Positions 1 through 7,724 are shown, counted from the stretch's first letter. The stretch: 20,646 nt of DNA from Porphyrobacter sp. (GCA_018991295.1 JAGKSZ010000100.1:1-20646); one strand, 5' to 3'. The notes: a model not told the origin generated them from the sequence alone. Translations and numbers: made by a program.

Positions 1-51
1 ACCGGCCGCCCGCAGGTGCTCGGTCCTGCAAGGATCGAGACGCACCGAGGA

Positions 52-73
52 CGAAGGGGCGGATGCCCCTTCG
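52..73 (-). terminator. Hairpin downstream of purH
   Basis: A perfect 9-bp inverted repeat (CGAAGGGGC / GCCCCTTCG) with a 4-base loop begins 8 bases after the purH stop codon. It is well placed to end the rpe-heparinase-purH transcript or protect its 3' end. No T-run follows it on the minus strand, so a classic intrinsic terminator is not proven. Positions 1-51 show nothing recognisable. Confidence 0.5.
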
Positions 74-81
74 CAACAAAA

Positions 82-1683
82 TCAATGCCGGAAATGCCGC
101 ATCCCGGTGAACACCATGGCGAGGCCGGCGGCGTCGGCGGCAGCGATCACCTCGTCGTCGCGGATCGAGCCGCCCGGCTGGATCACGGCCGTCGCGCCCG
201 CTTCAGCGGCGGAGATGAGACCATCGGCAAAGGGGAAGAACGCGTCCGAGGCGACCGCGCTGCCGTGCGTGCGCGGCGCGGGCCAGCCATGGGTTTCGGC
301 CGCTTCCTTGGCCTTGATGGCGGCGATGCGCGCCGAATCGCGGCGGTTCATCTGGCCCGCGCCAATCCCCGCGGTCGCGCCGTCCTTCGCATAGACGATG
401 GCGTTGGACTTGACGTGGCGGGCCACCGTCCAGGCGAACAGGCAGTCCTTCAACTCCTGCGCCGTCGGGGCGCGCTTGGTGACGACCTTTAGATCATCGG
501 CGGTAATCGCCCCCTTGTCGCGCGACTGGATCAGCACCCCGCCCGCGATGGTCTTGAGCGCGAGGCCGCCCCGGCGCGGATCGGGAAGTTGGCCGCATTC
601 CAGCAAGCGCAGGTTCTTCTTTTTCGCAAAGATTTCGCGGGCCTCGGCGCTGACCGAAGGGGCGATTACGACCTCGGTGAAGATCGCGGAAATGGCCTCG
701 GCGGTGGGGCCATCAAGCTCGGTGTTGACCGCCACGATCCCGCCAAAGGCCGAGACGGAATCGCAGGCCAGCGCCGCTTCCCATGCAGCCAGTAGCGATG
801 CCCCCTGCGCCACGCCGCAGGGATTGGCGTGCTTGACGATTACCACCGCAGGCTCCTGCCCGGCAAATTCGGCGGCGAGTTCCAGCGCGGCATCGGCATC
901 GTTAAGGTTGTTGTAGCTCAGCTCCTTGCCCTGAAGCTGGGTTGCCTGCGGCACGCCCGCGGTGCCTGCCACCTGCGGCACATAGATCGCCGCCGACTGG
1001 TGCGGATTTTCGCCGTAGCGCAGGGTATCGGCGCGCTTCAGGGCGATGGGGAGCGTGTCGGGGAACAGTGTCGGCTCGTCAGAAGCAGCAGGCGAGAAGG
1101 CGAACCAGCTGGCAATCGCCGCGTCATAGGCGGCGGTGCGGGCATAGGCCTTGCCTGCCATGCGGGTGCGGAAGCCTTGGGTGGTCGCGCCGCCGTTGGC
1201 GTCCATTTCCGCGATCAGCGTGGCGTAATCAGCCGGATCGGTGAGGATCGTCACAAAGCCGTGGTTCTTCGCTGCCGAACGCACCATCGAAGGCCCGCCG
1301 ATGTCGATATTCTCGATCACGTCCGCGCGGTCCGCCCCCTTCGCCACGGTCGCTTCGAAGGGGTAGAGGTTGACCACCACCAGATCGATCGCGCCGATCC
1401 CGTGGGCTTCCATCGCGGCGACATGTTCGGGATTGTCGCGCAGCGCCAGCAACCCGCCATGGACCGTGGGGTGCAAGGTCTTCACCCGCCCGTCCATCAT
1501 TTCGGGAAAGCCGGTGAGGTCCGAGACATCCTTCACTTCAAGGCCCGCATCGCGCAAAGCTTTGGCGGTGCCGCCAGTGCTGACCAGCTCCACGCCCCGC
1601 GCCGCGAGGCTTGCGCCCAATTCGGCCAAACCGCTTTTGTCGGACACTGACAGCAGCGCCCGCCGGATCACACCTTTGCTCAT
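82..1683 (-). CDS. purH: Bifunctional AICAR formyltransferase / IMP cyclohydrolase PurH
   Basis: This is the cytosolic enzyme for the last two steps of de novo IMP synthesis: formyl transfer from 10-formyl-THF to AICAR, then ring closure. At 533 aa the length is normal for PurH. The N-terminal MGS-like cyclohydrolase domain (about 1-195) shows STGGT (35-39), KTLHPTVHGG (68-77) and NIDIGGPSMVRSAAKNH (125-141). The C-terminal transformylase domain shows RYGENPHQS (222-230), the catalytic KHANPCG (284-290) and SAFGGIVAVN (311-320), and ends in the typical GMRHFRH. The start is the ATG at 1683, with an AGGATAGG stretch a little upstream. It is the last gene of an operon, 9 bases after the heparinase-like gene. 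No key residue is missing. Confidence 0.98.
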   Translation of the reverse strand: MSKGVIRRALLSVSDKSGLAELGASLAARGVELVSTGGTAKALRDAGLEVKDVSDLTGFPEMMDGRVKTLHPTVHGGLLALRDNPEHVAAMEAHGIGAIDLVVVNLYPFEATVAKGADRADVIENIDIGGPSMVRSAAKNHGFVTILTDPADYATLIAEMDANGGATTQGFRTRMAGKAYARTAAYDAAIASWFAFSPAASDEPTLFPDTLPIALKRADTLRYGENPHQSAAIYVPQVAGTAGVPQATQLQGKELSYNNLNDADAALELAAEFAGQEPAVVIVKHANPCGVAQGASLLAAWEAALACDSVSAFGGIVAVNTELDGPTAEAISAIFTEVVIAPSVSAEAREIFAKKKNLRLLECGQLPDPRRGGLALKTIAGGVLIQSRDKGAITADDLKVVTKRAPTAQELKDCLFAWTVARHVKSNAIVYAKDGATAGIGAGQMNRRDSARIAAIKAKEAAETHGWPAPRTHGSAVASDAFFPFADGLISAAEAGATAVIQPGGSIRDDEVIAAADAAGLAMVFTGMRHFRH

Positions 1684-1692
1684 GGCTGAAAC

Positions 1693-3582
1693 CTATCCTG
1701 TCTTCCTGAAGCGCCAGGAGAATTGTCCCCCGCTGCGCAATGCCAGTCCCTCGATCACCAGCTGCTCTGTGGCATGGGGGCGGCCATCGCCGTCGACCCA
1801 CAGGCTGTCCTCGGCTTGCAAGGTGATATCGTCGGCGCCGCCCCTATCCCCGCCGAGCCGGAATTGCCAGAGCCGACCGTCGGGCAGCAACAGGCTGGCG
1901 CCGCGCCTGTCGGGGGAGAGCTGCACCTCCACCCCGCGCCCGAGGTGGAAGCGCAAGGCGAAGGCGATCTTGCCGCGCTTGCCGCTTTTGCCGACAGGGA
2001 TGAGGATGTCCTCGCCCGCCAGTTCGGTGCCATCGCCGCTCAGCGTCAGGATGCGCTGATGGCTGAGGCCGAAGCGGCTGGCATAGCCATCATGCGCGGC
2101 CTCGATCCGGGTCGCGTCACGGTGACCGGGGCGGACGATCTGGCGGCGGTCCAGCGCAATCGTCTCCACCCCCTTGCCGAGCTTGCCGTGGAGCAGGACG
2201 GCGGTGGAATTGGCGTTGTCGAGCACCAGTGTGGAGAAGGCGGCCGTGGCGCGCAGGCCCTGTCCGATGCGCGCTGGCACCTGTCCGCCAGCCAGCGCCG
2301 CCCCGCCGCAATTGACGATGATCCGCTGCGGGCCATCGGACAGCTCGAAGGCGAGGGTGGAGGCGCAGCCGGTGCGGGCATGGCGATCACGCGGGGGCGG
2401 GGCGGTGTCGAATTGCAGCAGCGTCTCGCCCGCCTTGATGCGGCTGTAACCCCAGCCCGCACCTTGCGTGAGCGGACGGGCGCGCACGCCGCTCGCCTCG
2501 ATGACGGCATTGACCCGGTCGGCGGGGATCGCACCCTGCCCCTGCCAGTTCCCGAGCGCCCCATCGCCGTGGCGCAGCGCCAGCAGCGGCGGCACCAGCA
2601 ATTCGCGCATCACGCCCAGTGCAGGCGGCGGCGCGATTCCGGCAGCTTCGTAGCAGGCGATGAGATCGGTGAGCAGGCGGATCGCCTCCAGCTGGGCGGC
2701 GGGGCAGCGCGCCAGCACCCCGCCATCTTCGCCCACCATATCGCCCAGCGCCTTGACCAGCCCGGCTTCTGCAAACAGGCGGCGCGGCTTGCCGTGGGGG
2801 AGCAGCAGTCCGGCAGCGACGATCCCGGCAAAGGCGGCGACCTGCCCCAGTCCGGCAGGTTCACGCGGGGCGCGCTTGTCGAGCCAGGTGGCGGTCTCGC
2901 CAATGGCGGTCAGCAGGCGCGATTTCAGCCCCTTGTCATGGCCGCCGAGCATCAGCGGGGCGTGGACCAGCCACGCCAGCAGCCTGAGGCCCGCCAGCTC
3001 CGGCTCCCCCGCAGGGCCCTTGCCCGCCAGTCCATGCCCGTGGAGCCACAGCCCGGCAATTCGTTCGGCCACGGCAGCACCATCGGCGCGCGGCGCGGCG
3101 GCGGCGAGATCGGTAAGCCAGCTGAAGGAATGAACCACCCGTTCGACCCCGGGGGCATGATGGGCTGCGGGAGAGAAATCGAACCCGGCGATCGGCAGGC
3201 GCACCCCGTGGATCAGGAAGTGGCCAGCACGCAGGGCTGTGCCGGCGGTGCGGTCACCGCGGTTGGGGCTCTCCACCGTCGCCAGCACCCGCAGCGCCTG
3301 CGGACGGCGGAACGGCGCGGCGATGGCATGGCCGGGAATGCCCATACGATAGGCAAGCCGGATCAACGCCTCACCCGGGCCGGATTTGACAGAGATGACA
3401 TCCGACAGGGCCAGCGCCCGCGAGGGGGCCCCCTGCGGCTGCGACAGTGGCGGTGCCGGCGCTGCCGGAGGCTCGGCCCCCGGCTCGGGCGCGGTCCCAA
3501 GGGGAAGCACCGGCGCATCCGCGACCCGCTCGACCAGCGCATCGGCGCGGGTGGCGGCAGGGCGGCGGAGCAGCGTCGCCAT
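1693..3582 (-). CDS. Heparinase II/III family protein
   Basis: A 629-aa protein of the heparinase II/III-like polysaccharide-lyase family, which is often annotated next to purH in sphingomonads. Residues 1-60 hold a Pro/Ala-rich low-complexity linker (about 25-52). Residues 70-365 form the alpha-helical part, including HSFSWLTDLA (151-160) and GEDGGVLARCPAAQLEA (284-300). The C-terminal beta-rich domain begins near GAGWGYSRIKAGETLLQFD (374-392). There is no obvious signal peptide, so secretion and the substrate (uronic-acid polymer, capsule or cell-wall glycan) are uncertain. The start chosen is the ATG at 3582, which shares one base with the rpe stop (TAATG). An in-frame ATG at 3687 would add 35 residues lying inside rpe and is rejected. 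The family call is good; the function is only inferred. Confidence 0.85.
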   Translation of the reverse strand: MATLLRRPAATRADALVERVADAPVLPLGTAPEPGAEPPAAPAPPLSQPQGAPSRALALSDVISVKSGPGEALIRLAYRMGIPGHAIAAPFRRPQALRVLATVESPNRGDRTAGTALRAGHFLIHGVRLPIAGFDFSPAAHHAPGVERVVHSFSWLTDLAAAAPRADGAAVAERIAGLWLHGHGLAGKGPAGEPELAGLRLLAWLVHAPLMLGGHDKGLKSRLLTAIGETATWLDKRAPREPAGLGQVAAFAGIVAAGLLLPHGKPRRLFAEAGLVKALGDMVGEDGGVLARCPAAQLEAIRLLTDLIACYEAAGIAPPPALGVMRELLVPPLLALRHGDGALGNWQGQGAIPADRVNAVIEASGVRARPLTQGAGWGYSRIKAGETLLQFDTAPPPRDRHARTGCASTLAFELSDGPQRIIVNCGGAALAGGQVPARIGQGLRATAAFSTLVLDNANSTAVLLHGKLGKGVETIALDRRQIVRPGHRDATRIEAAHDGYASRFGLSHQRILTLSGDGTELAGEDILIPVGKSGKRGKIAFALRFHLGRGVEVQLSPDRRGASLLLPDGRLWQFRLGGDRGGADDITLQAEDSLWVDGDGRPHATEQLVIEGLALRSGGQFSWRFRKTG

Positions 3583-4244
3583 TATCCTGCGCCCTTCAGC
3601 GCCGCGATATTGGCGGCATAGGCATCGGGCCCGCCCTTGAAGGTGGCCGAACCTGCCACCAGCACATCGGCCCCCGCCTCCACGCACATCCGCGCGGTTT
3701 CGGCATTGACCCCGCCATCGACCTCAAGATGAATGGCGCGGCCCGAGCGCGTGATCATCGAACGGATGCGGGCGATCTTGTCCAATTGCGAGGGGATGAA
3801 GCTCTGCCCGCCAAAGCCGGGGTTGACGCTCATCACCAGGATCAGGTCGGCCAGATCCATCAGATTGTCGAGCACTTCGACCGGCGTGCCGGGGTTGATG
3901 ACCACGCCCGCCTTTTTGCCCAGCGCCCTGATCGCCTGAAGCGTGCGGTGGATGTGCGGACCGGCCTCGGGGTGGACCGTGATGATGTCCGCGCCGGCAT
4001 CGGCAAAGGCCTGAAGATAGGGATCGACCGGCGCGATCATCAGGTGGACATCGAACGGCTTGGCGGTGTGCGGGCGCAGCGCCTTCACGACATCGGGGCC
4101 GATGGTGATGTTCGGCACGAAATGCCCGTCCATCACATCGATATGGATCCAGTCCGCCCCGGCTGCATCAACGGCGCGCACTTCCTCACCCAGCCGGGCA
4201 AAATCGGCAGACAGGATCGAGGGGGAGATCAGGGGCGTGGTCAT
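3582..4244 (-). CDS. rpe: Ribulose-phosphate 3-epimerase
   Basis: Interconverts D-ribulose 5-phosphate and D-xylulose 5-phosphate in the pentose phosphate (or Calvin) pathway. It is a 220-aa TIM barrel, normal for the family. Visible signatures are the N-terminal SPSILSADFARLG (7-19), metal ligands in HIDVMDGHFVPN (34-45; H34, D36), VHLM (66-69; H67), MSVNPGFGGQSF (138-149), EVDGGVN (174-180; D176) and the phosphate-binding VAGSATF (196-202). The start is set at the ATG at 4244 by alignment to the family. An in-frame ATG at 4349 would add 35 residues unlike any epimerase. The Shine-Dalgarno is weak. It is the first gene of the rpe-heparinase-purH operon and overlaps the next gene by one base. 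Confidence 0.97.
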   Translation of the reverse strand: MTTPLISPSILSADFARLGEEVRAVDAAGADWIHIDVMDGHFVPNITIGPDVVKALRPHTAKPFDVHLMIAPVDPYLQAFADAGADIITVHPEAGPHIHRTLQAIRALGKKAGVVINPGTPVEVLDNLMDLADLILVMSVNPGFGGQSFIPSQLDKIARIRSMITRSGRAIHLEVDGGVNAETARMCVEAGADVLVAGSATFKGGPDAYAANIAALKGAG

Positions 4245-4403
4245 GGCGCGGGGCGCAGGGCCTTTCTTGGACGCGTTTACCGGACATAGGAGCCTCGCGA
4301 ATCGCGCGACAAGGCAAGGCGGCGGGCTTTTCCACCGTGATGCCCGCACAATCGGTCAATTAAGCCGCAATTCAGCCAGAACACGCCATAGCCTCGTCAC
4401 ATC

Positions 4404-4419
4404 ACGGCGACATCGCCGT
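4404..4419. promoter_or_regulatory. Inverted repeat between rpe and the DUF2141 gene
   Basis: A 7-2-7 inverted repeat (ACGGCGA-CA-TCGCCGT) lies about 50 bases upstream of the DUF2141 start, in the 225-base divergent intergenic region 4245-4469. It could be an operator or a leader hairpin. No regulator can be assigned, and no convincing -10/-35 pair was recognised in this GC-rich gap. Confidence 0.3.
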
Positions 4420-4469
4420 TGCTGCGCCGCTTGCGTGCCCGCCCCTGTCTCCTTACCCAAGGCCTGCCC

Positions 4470-5000
4470 ATGACCGCCCTGAATGCCTCGCCCCGTCCGT
4501 TTCGCCTTGCCCGCCGTGCGTCGGCCGGGCTGGTGCTGGCTGCTGCCCTTGCAGCCCCGGTTGCCGCGCAAGGTTATGTCTATGGGCGCGCGATGAACAA
4601 TGATCCTGCCCAATGCGCTCAGGGCAAGGGCCCCGCGGTGCGGGTGACCGTCAACGGGCTGAAATCGGCCGAAGGAAACCTGTTCGTGCGCGCCTACCCC
4701 GCCAACAGCCGCGATTGGCTGGAGAGCAAGCGTTACGTCATACGCGTCGATGCGCGCCCGCAGGCTGGTAGCGTGACGATCTGCGTGCCTCTGCCGGGGC
4801 CGGGCGATTATGCGATTGCGGTCCACCATGATGCCAACGGCAACCGCAAGTCCGATCTGGCCGACGGTGCGGGAATGTCGAACAATCCGGGGATCCGGAA
4901 AGTCCTCGGCCTCGTCCCGCGCCCGCCCTCGGTCGACAAGACGCGCTTCAGCATTGATGGCGGGGTCAGCCGGATGTCGATCAACATCCAGTATATGTAA
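4470..5000 (+). CDS. DUF2141 domain-containing secreted protein
   Basis: A 176-aa protein with a clear signal peptide: basic n-region, hydrophobic stretch LVLAAALAAP and cleavage near VAAQ-GYVYG (about residue 34). The mature part is one DUF2141 domain, a small beta-sandwich of unknown function. It shows the usual run VNGLKSAEGNLFVRAY, CVPLPGPGDYAIAVHHDANGN and SNNPGIRK. The start chosen is the ATG at 4470, which gives a proper signal peptide and has AAGG eight bases upstream. An ATG at 4419 would add an unneeded 17 residues. It is monocistronic, diverges from rpe, and its stop lies only 4 bases from the convergent stop at 5005. Periplasmic location is likely; the role is unknown. Confidence 0.85.
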   Translation: MTALNASPRPFRLARRASAGLVLAAALAAPVAAQGYVYGRAMNNDPAQCAQGKGPAVRVTVNGLKSAEGNLFVRAYPANSRDWLESKRYVIRVDARPQAGSVTICVPLPGPGDYAIAVHHDANGNRKSDLADGAGMSNNPGIRKVLGLVPRPPSVDKTRFSIDGGVSRMSINIQYM

Positions 5001-5004
5001 GCGA

Positions 5005-5907
5005 TCAGCGCGCTCGCTGGCGGCGGCGGTGCCGGGTGAGGTCCCAGAGCACCTGCGGCGCGGCCAATAGCGGGAACCGTTCGCGGAACGGGGTGAGCTT
5101 GACCGGCATCCCGGTGTGCCGTTCGATCTTCCACGCAGCATAGCGCGCCGCGCCTTCAAAGGTGGTGCTGGCCTTGACGAGGCGCAGCAGATTGAGCGGC
5201 TTGCCCATGCGGCGGCGGCGCTTCCACCACCCGAGGATCTGCGCGCGGGCCTGTGGCGCAAGCTGCGGGGTGAGCGTGGTGCCGGTAAGGCCGGGGGCAA
5301 TCCCTGCCGCTTCCAGCGCAATCGGCAAAAGGCCGGCAAAGTGATCGGCGTTGACTGACAGGATGTCGTTCTCGCGCCCGCCCTTTTCGACCCGGAATTC
5401 CGCCTCATAGGTGGCGCGGAACAAGGCCCGCCAGTAATCCTCGGCAGCGCCGCTGGCAGGGCCAAGCGCGGCAGCGAGCCTTGCCGCCGTGGTGGCGGCA
5501 GCAGCGATAGCGGCGATCACCGCCTCGCGTGCGGTGTCATCCTCGGCCCAGATCAGGGCCGAAGGCTGGACAAAGCGCGCCCAGATGGTGGTGTCCGTCA
5601 GATCGCCGCTGGCGGCGCGGGCGAAGGTTGCCAGCTGCATGGTCGCCACCTTGGCGCGCAGGGTTTGCCCTTCATGCTCCCGCTCGTGATAGGAGACGGT
5701 CGGCCAGATCGTGCTTTCCCGTGTTCCGGGCAGCAGAAGGTAGAAATCGAGCACCCCGTCCAATGATCCGGTGCGCAGGTTCGATCCGAAAAACAGCACC
5801 GCCTGCGCACCTGCCGCATCGGCCAGCGCGCGTGCAAAGGTGGCAACTGCAGGATCGACAGGGGCGGCAAGGCGCGCGGCGATGCGCTCCGCAAGCGGAC
5901 CCGTCAT
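5005..5907 (-). CDS. Tam41/Mmp37-like nucleotidyltransferase-fold protein, putative CDP-diacylglycerol synthase
   Basis: A 300-aa soluble protein with no signal peptide or membrane segment. Residues 38-60 look like a nucleotidyltransferase core: VLFFGSNLRTGSLDGVLDFYLLLPG, that is GS, then a spacer, then hDF followed by a hydrophobic strand. Later blocks match the order seen in Tam41 (mitochondrial CDP-DAG synthase): a W-x-RFVQPSALIW segment (109-120) like the GRLxKPV region, LFRATYEAEFRVEKGGREND (162-181) like the SYxGDFRM block, and a C-terminal KASTTFEGAARYAAWKIERH (245-264) like the SSxxQxxKGIxTAG block. It overlaps the upstream lipid-kinase gene by ATGA, so the pair is probably co-translated. 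Known of the family: Tam41 converts phosphatidate plus CTP to CDP-diacylglycerol. The assignment rests on by-eye motif order and genomic context. A generic nucleotidyltransferase is the alternative. Confidence 0.6.
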   Translation of the reverse strand: MTGPLAERIAARLAAPVDPAVATFARALADAAGAQAVLFFGSNLRTGSLDGVLDFYLLLPGTRESTIWPTVSYHEREHEGQTLRAKVATMQLATFARAASGDLTDTTIWARFVQPSALIWAEDDTAREAVIAAIAAAATTAARLAAALGPASGAAEDYWRALFRATYEAEFRVEKGGRENDILSVNADHFAGLLPIALEAAGIAPGLTGTTLTPQLAPQARAQILGWWKRRRRMGKPLNLLRLVKASTTFEGAARYAAWKIERHTGMPVKLTPFRERFPLLAAPQVLWDLTRHRRRQRAR

Positions 5908-6938
5908 GGGGCGACGAAGGCGAGCTCCGGCCCCTGCTCGATCCGGTAATCGCCCGGCGGAAAGGCCTCGCCATCGAGGATGAACTGATCGTCGATCGAC
6001 AGGGTGAAATGGGTCGCAGCGAGTTGATGGATGCCGCGATCGCGCAGACCCTGGCGGACCTTGCCGAGCAGGATCAGCGGGACAAGCGCCGTGGTGCGGC
6101 GCGAGATCTGATCGACTGCGACGAGCTTCAGCCCGGCCTTCAGCGGGCCGAAGGGGCGGATGCCGGCTGGCAGCCTTTCGAGGGTTGAGGCAAACAGCAG
6201 CTGGCGCATCGCCGGATCGCCCTGCCCGCTGTGCGCCATCGGCACATCGCCTGCGCCAAGGCCGATGCGCATCCGCGCACCCCGGCGCCAGGCATTGCCG
6301 CGCGTGGCGAACAGCGATTGCAGCAGCGCCCAGATGCCAGTGACCGCCACCACCATGGAATCGAAAGCGCCCAGCTTGTGCGCGCTCTGCCCGGCCTGCG
6401 TCGCCTTGGTGAAGGCCCCGGCGCCAAGGATGAACCCGGCCACCTGCTTGCCCGGCTCGCTGGCGTGGGACACGGCCATCGGGCGGCGATAGATGCGGCT
6501 GCCATGATCGAGCGCGTCAATCGCGTCTTGCAGGCCCCAGTCCTCGGGCACGCCCAGATCGACAGTCAGCGCGTTGGTCTTGCCCTTGGGCAGCACCGCG
6601 ATGGCAGGCCAATCATCCCCGAAGATCGCCTGCCCGCAAGTCAGCACATCGCGCACCGTGCCATCGCCGCCGTTGATGACGAGCAGATCGATGCCCTTGG
6701 CGGCGAATTCGGCCAGAGCTTCGGGCAGTTGCCCGCGCTCACGCGGCTGGGCGATGTGGACATGGGGACAGATGCCGCAATCGAAATCGGCCCCGAGATT
6801 GCGATGGCTGCGCGGATTGTAGATCACGCCCACCGTCGGCGCCTGCCCGGCATCGCGCACGCGCCGCGTCCGGGCGCGCGCCTTCGCCGCCGCGTCAACC
6901 CGCGGAATCTGGGCAAATTCGTAGATCGGCGTCGCCAT
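5904..6938 (-). CDS. Diacylglycerol kinase family lipid kinase
   Basis: A 344-aa cytosolic protein of the DAGK/YegS/sphingosine-kinase-like family, which phosphorylates a lipid hydroxyl using ATP. The catalytic domain begins at VGVIYNPRSHRN (36-47, equivalent to NPxSG). The nucleotide-binding loop is INGGDGTVRDVL (88-99), followed by LPKGKTNALTVDLG (116-129) in place of the usual PxGTxNDFAR. The C-terminal beta-domain holds the conserved late FILDGE motif. Residues 1-30 are a basic extension (RARTRRVR). The start is the ATG at 6938, with AGGA about 8 bases upstream. Its last four bases overlap the Tam41-like gene (ATGA). If it makes phosphatidic acid, its neighbour would use that product. The lipid substrate cannot be read from the sequence. 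Confidence 0.85.
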   Translation of the reverse strand: MATPIYEFAQIPRVDAAAKARARTRRVRDAGQAPTVGVIYNPRSHRNLGADFDCGICPHVHIAQPRERGQLPEALAEFAAKGIDLLVINGGDGTVRDVLTCGQAIFGDDWPAIAVLPKGKTNALTVDLGVPEDWGLQDAIDALDHGSRIYRRPMAVSHASEPGKQVAGFILGAGAFTKATQAGQSAHKLGAFDSMVVAVTGIWALLQSLFATRGNAWRRGARMRIGLGAGDVPMAHSGQGDPAMRQLLFASTLERLPAGIRPFGPLKAGLKLVAVDQISRRTTALVPLILLGKVRQGLRDRGIHQLAATHFTLSIDDQFILDGEAFPPGDYRIEQGPELAFVAP

Positions 6939-7090
6939 GGCGGTCCTATACGTGTCGGGAAACTAACATTCCACTGCAATCATGACTCTGAACTGCAACA
7001 AAATGGGAAGCCTCACATCGGTATTCCCCCTCGGCAAAGCAAGCGATCCGCGACCAAACAGGGGTGATACGCGACGAATGAATTTCGCGT

Positions 7091-7130
7091 GATTGTCGCA
7101 TTTGTCACTGGATTGCCGCAATTTTGTCGG
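7091..7130. repeat. Imperfect direct repeat between the lipid-kinase and Lrp genes
   Basis: Two imperfect tandem copies (GATTGTCGCA-TTTGTC and GATTGCCGCAATTTTGTC) lie in the 208-base gap 6939-7146. That gap is upstream of the lipid kinase and downstream of the Lrp-family gene. The copies may be regulator sites for the kinase pair or chance. The rest of the gap is comparatively AT-rich, consistent with a promoter, but no consensus -10/-35 pair stands out. Confidence 0.3.
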
Positions 7131-7146
7131 CCGGCGGTGTGCGCGG

Positions 7147-7587
7147 TCAGTCGCCGCCTTCCAATGTGCGGATCGTGAACTGGCTCACCAGCCGCTGCAC
7201 GCCGGGCAGCGCGGACAGGATCTCGCGGTGGATGCGTTCATAGCTGTCATCATCGCGCACCAGCACCTTGATGAGGTAATCGGATTGCCCGCTCATCAGA
7301 TAGGCCTCGGCCACCTGCGGCGTGCACGCCAGCGCGTTCTCGAAGGCGAGCATGGTTGCCTGCCGCTGATCGGTGAGGGTGACCTGCACGAACACGGTCG
7401 AGGGATTGCCCCTTGCGCTGCGCGATAACCGCGCCCGGTATCCGATGATCGCGCCGCTTTCCTCCAGCGCCTTGACCCGGCGGTGCGCGGCCGATGGCGA
7501 CAGGCCCACGCGCTCACCCAGCTGCTCGCCAGTGAGGCGCGAGTCTGCGCTGAGCAGCTCAAGAATTTTTCGGTCAATGCGGTCCAT
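7147..7587 (-). CDS. Lrp/AsnC family transcriptional regulator
   Basis: A 146-aa regulator of normal length. The N-terminal helix-turn-helix starts DRIDRKILELLSADSRLT (2-19), with recognition helix LSPSAAHRRVKALEESG (29-45). The C-terminal RAM/effector domain (about 62-140) has the family features AYLMSGQSDYLIKVLVRD and ILSALPGVQRLVSQFTIRTL. It is divergent from alanine dehydrogenase across a 137-base gap. This is a common arrangement in which the regulator senses an amino acid and controls ald (AldR type) and usually itself. The ATG at 7587 fits the family N-terminus. Control of ald is inferred from position only. Confidence 0.92.
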   Translation of the reverse strand: MDRIDRKILELLSADSRLTGEQLGERVGLSPSAAHRRVKALEESGAIIGYRARLSRSARGNPSTVFVQVTLTDQRQATMLAFENALACTPQVAEAYLMSGQSDYLIKVLVRDDDSYERIHREILSALPGVQRLVSQFTIRTLEGGD

Positions 7588-7668
7588 GCGGGATTTTCCT
7601 GCGCCAAAACGGCCTCTCGCGCAAGATCATCGCAAGGCCTTGGCGCTTGCAGCCCGGTGATCGCAAAG

Positions 7669-7683
7669 ATTGTGCAGGACAAT
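7669..7683. promoter_or_regulatory. Candidate Lrp/AldR operator upstream of ald
   Basis: The perfect-arm inverted repeat ATTGT-N5-ACAAT sits 42 bases before the ald start, in the lrp-ald divergent gap, just upstream of a TTATAC element (7688-7693) that could be a -10. Its size and position suit an Lrp-type regulator, but no second copy was found. A further short dyad, GCAAG-N9-CTTGC (7632-7650), lies nearer the regulator gene. Confidence 0.4.
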
Positions 7684-7724
7684 TCCGTTATACCTGCGCG
7701 CACGAAAATTACCGGAGAGAGCCC

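Noticed and set aside
1723..3621. 632-codon open frame on the plus strand opposite the heparinase-like gene
   Set aside because: Composition is Gln/Gly/Arg-rich with no known motif; the minus-strand frame has family features and operon spacing.
4998..5007. Possible shared terminator in the 4-base gap between the convergent DUF2141 and Tam41-like genes
   Set aside because: No inverted repeat or T-run lies at the junction; any termination must occur within the opposing gene.
4356..5465. 369-codon minus-strand frame over the DUF2141 gene and the end of the Tam41-like gene
   Set aside because: It overlaps two better-supported genes in other frames and shows no coherent domain.
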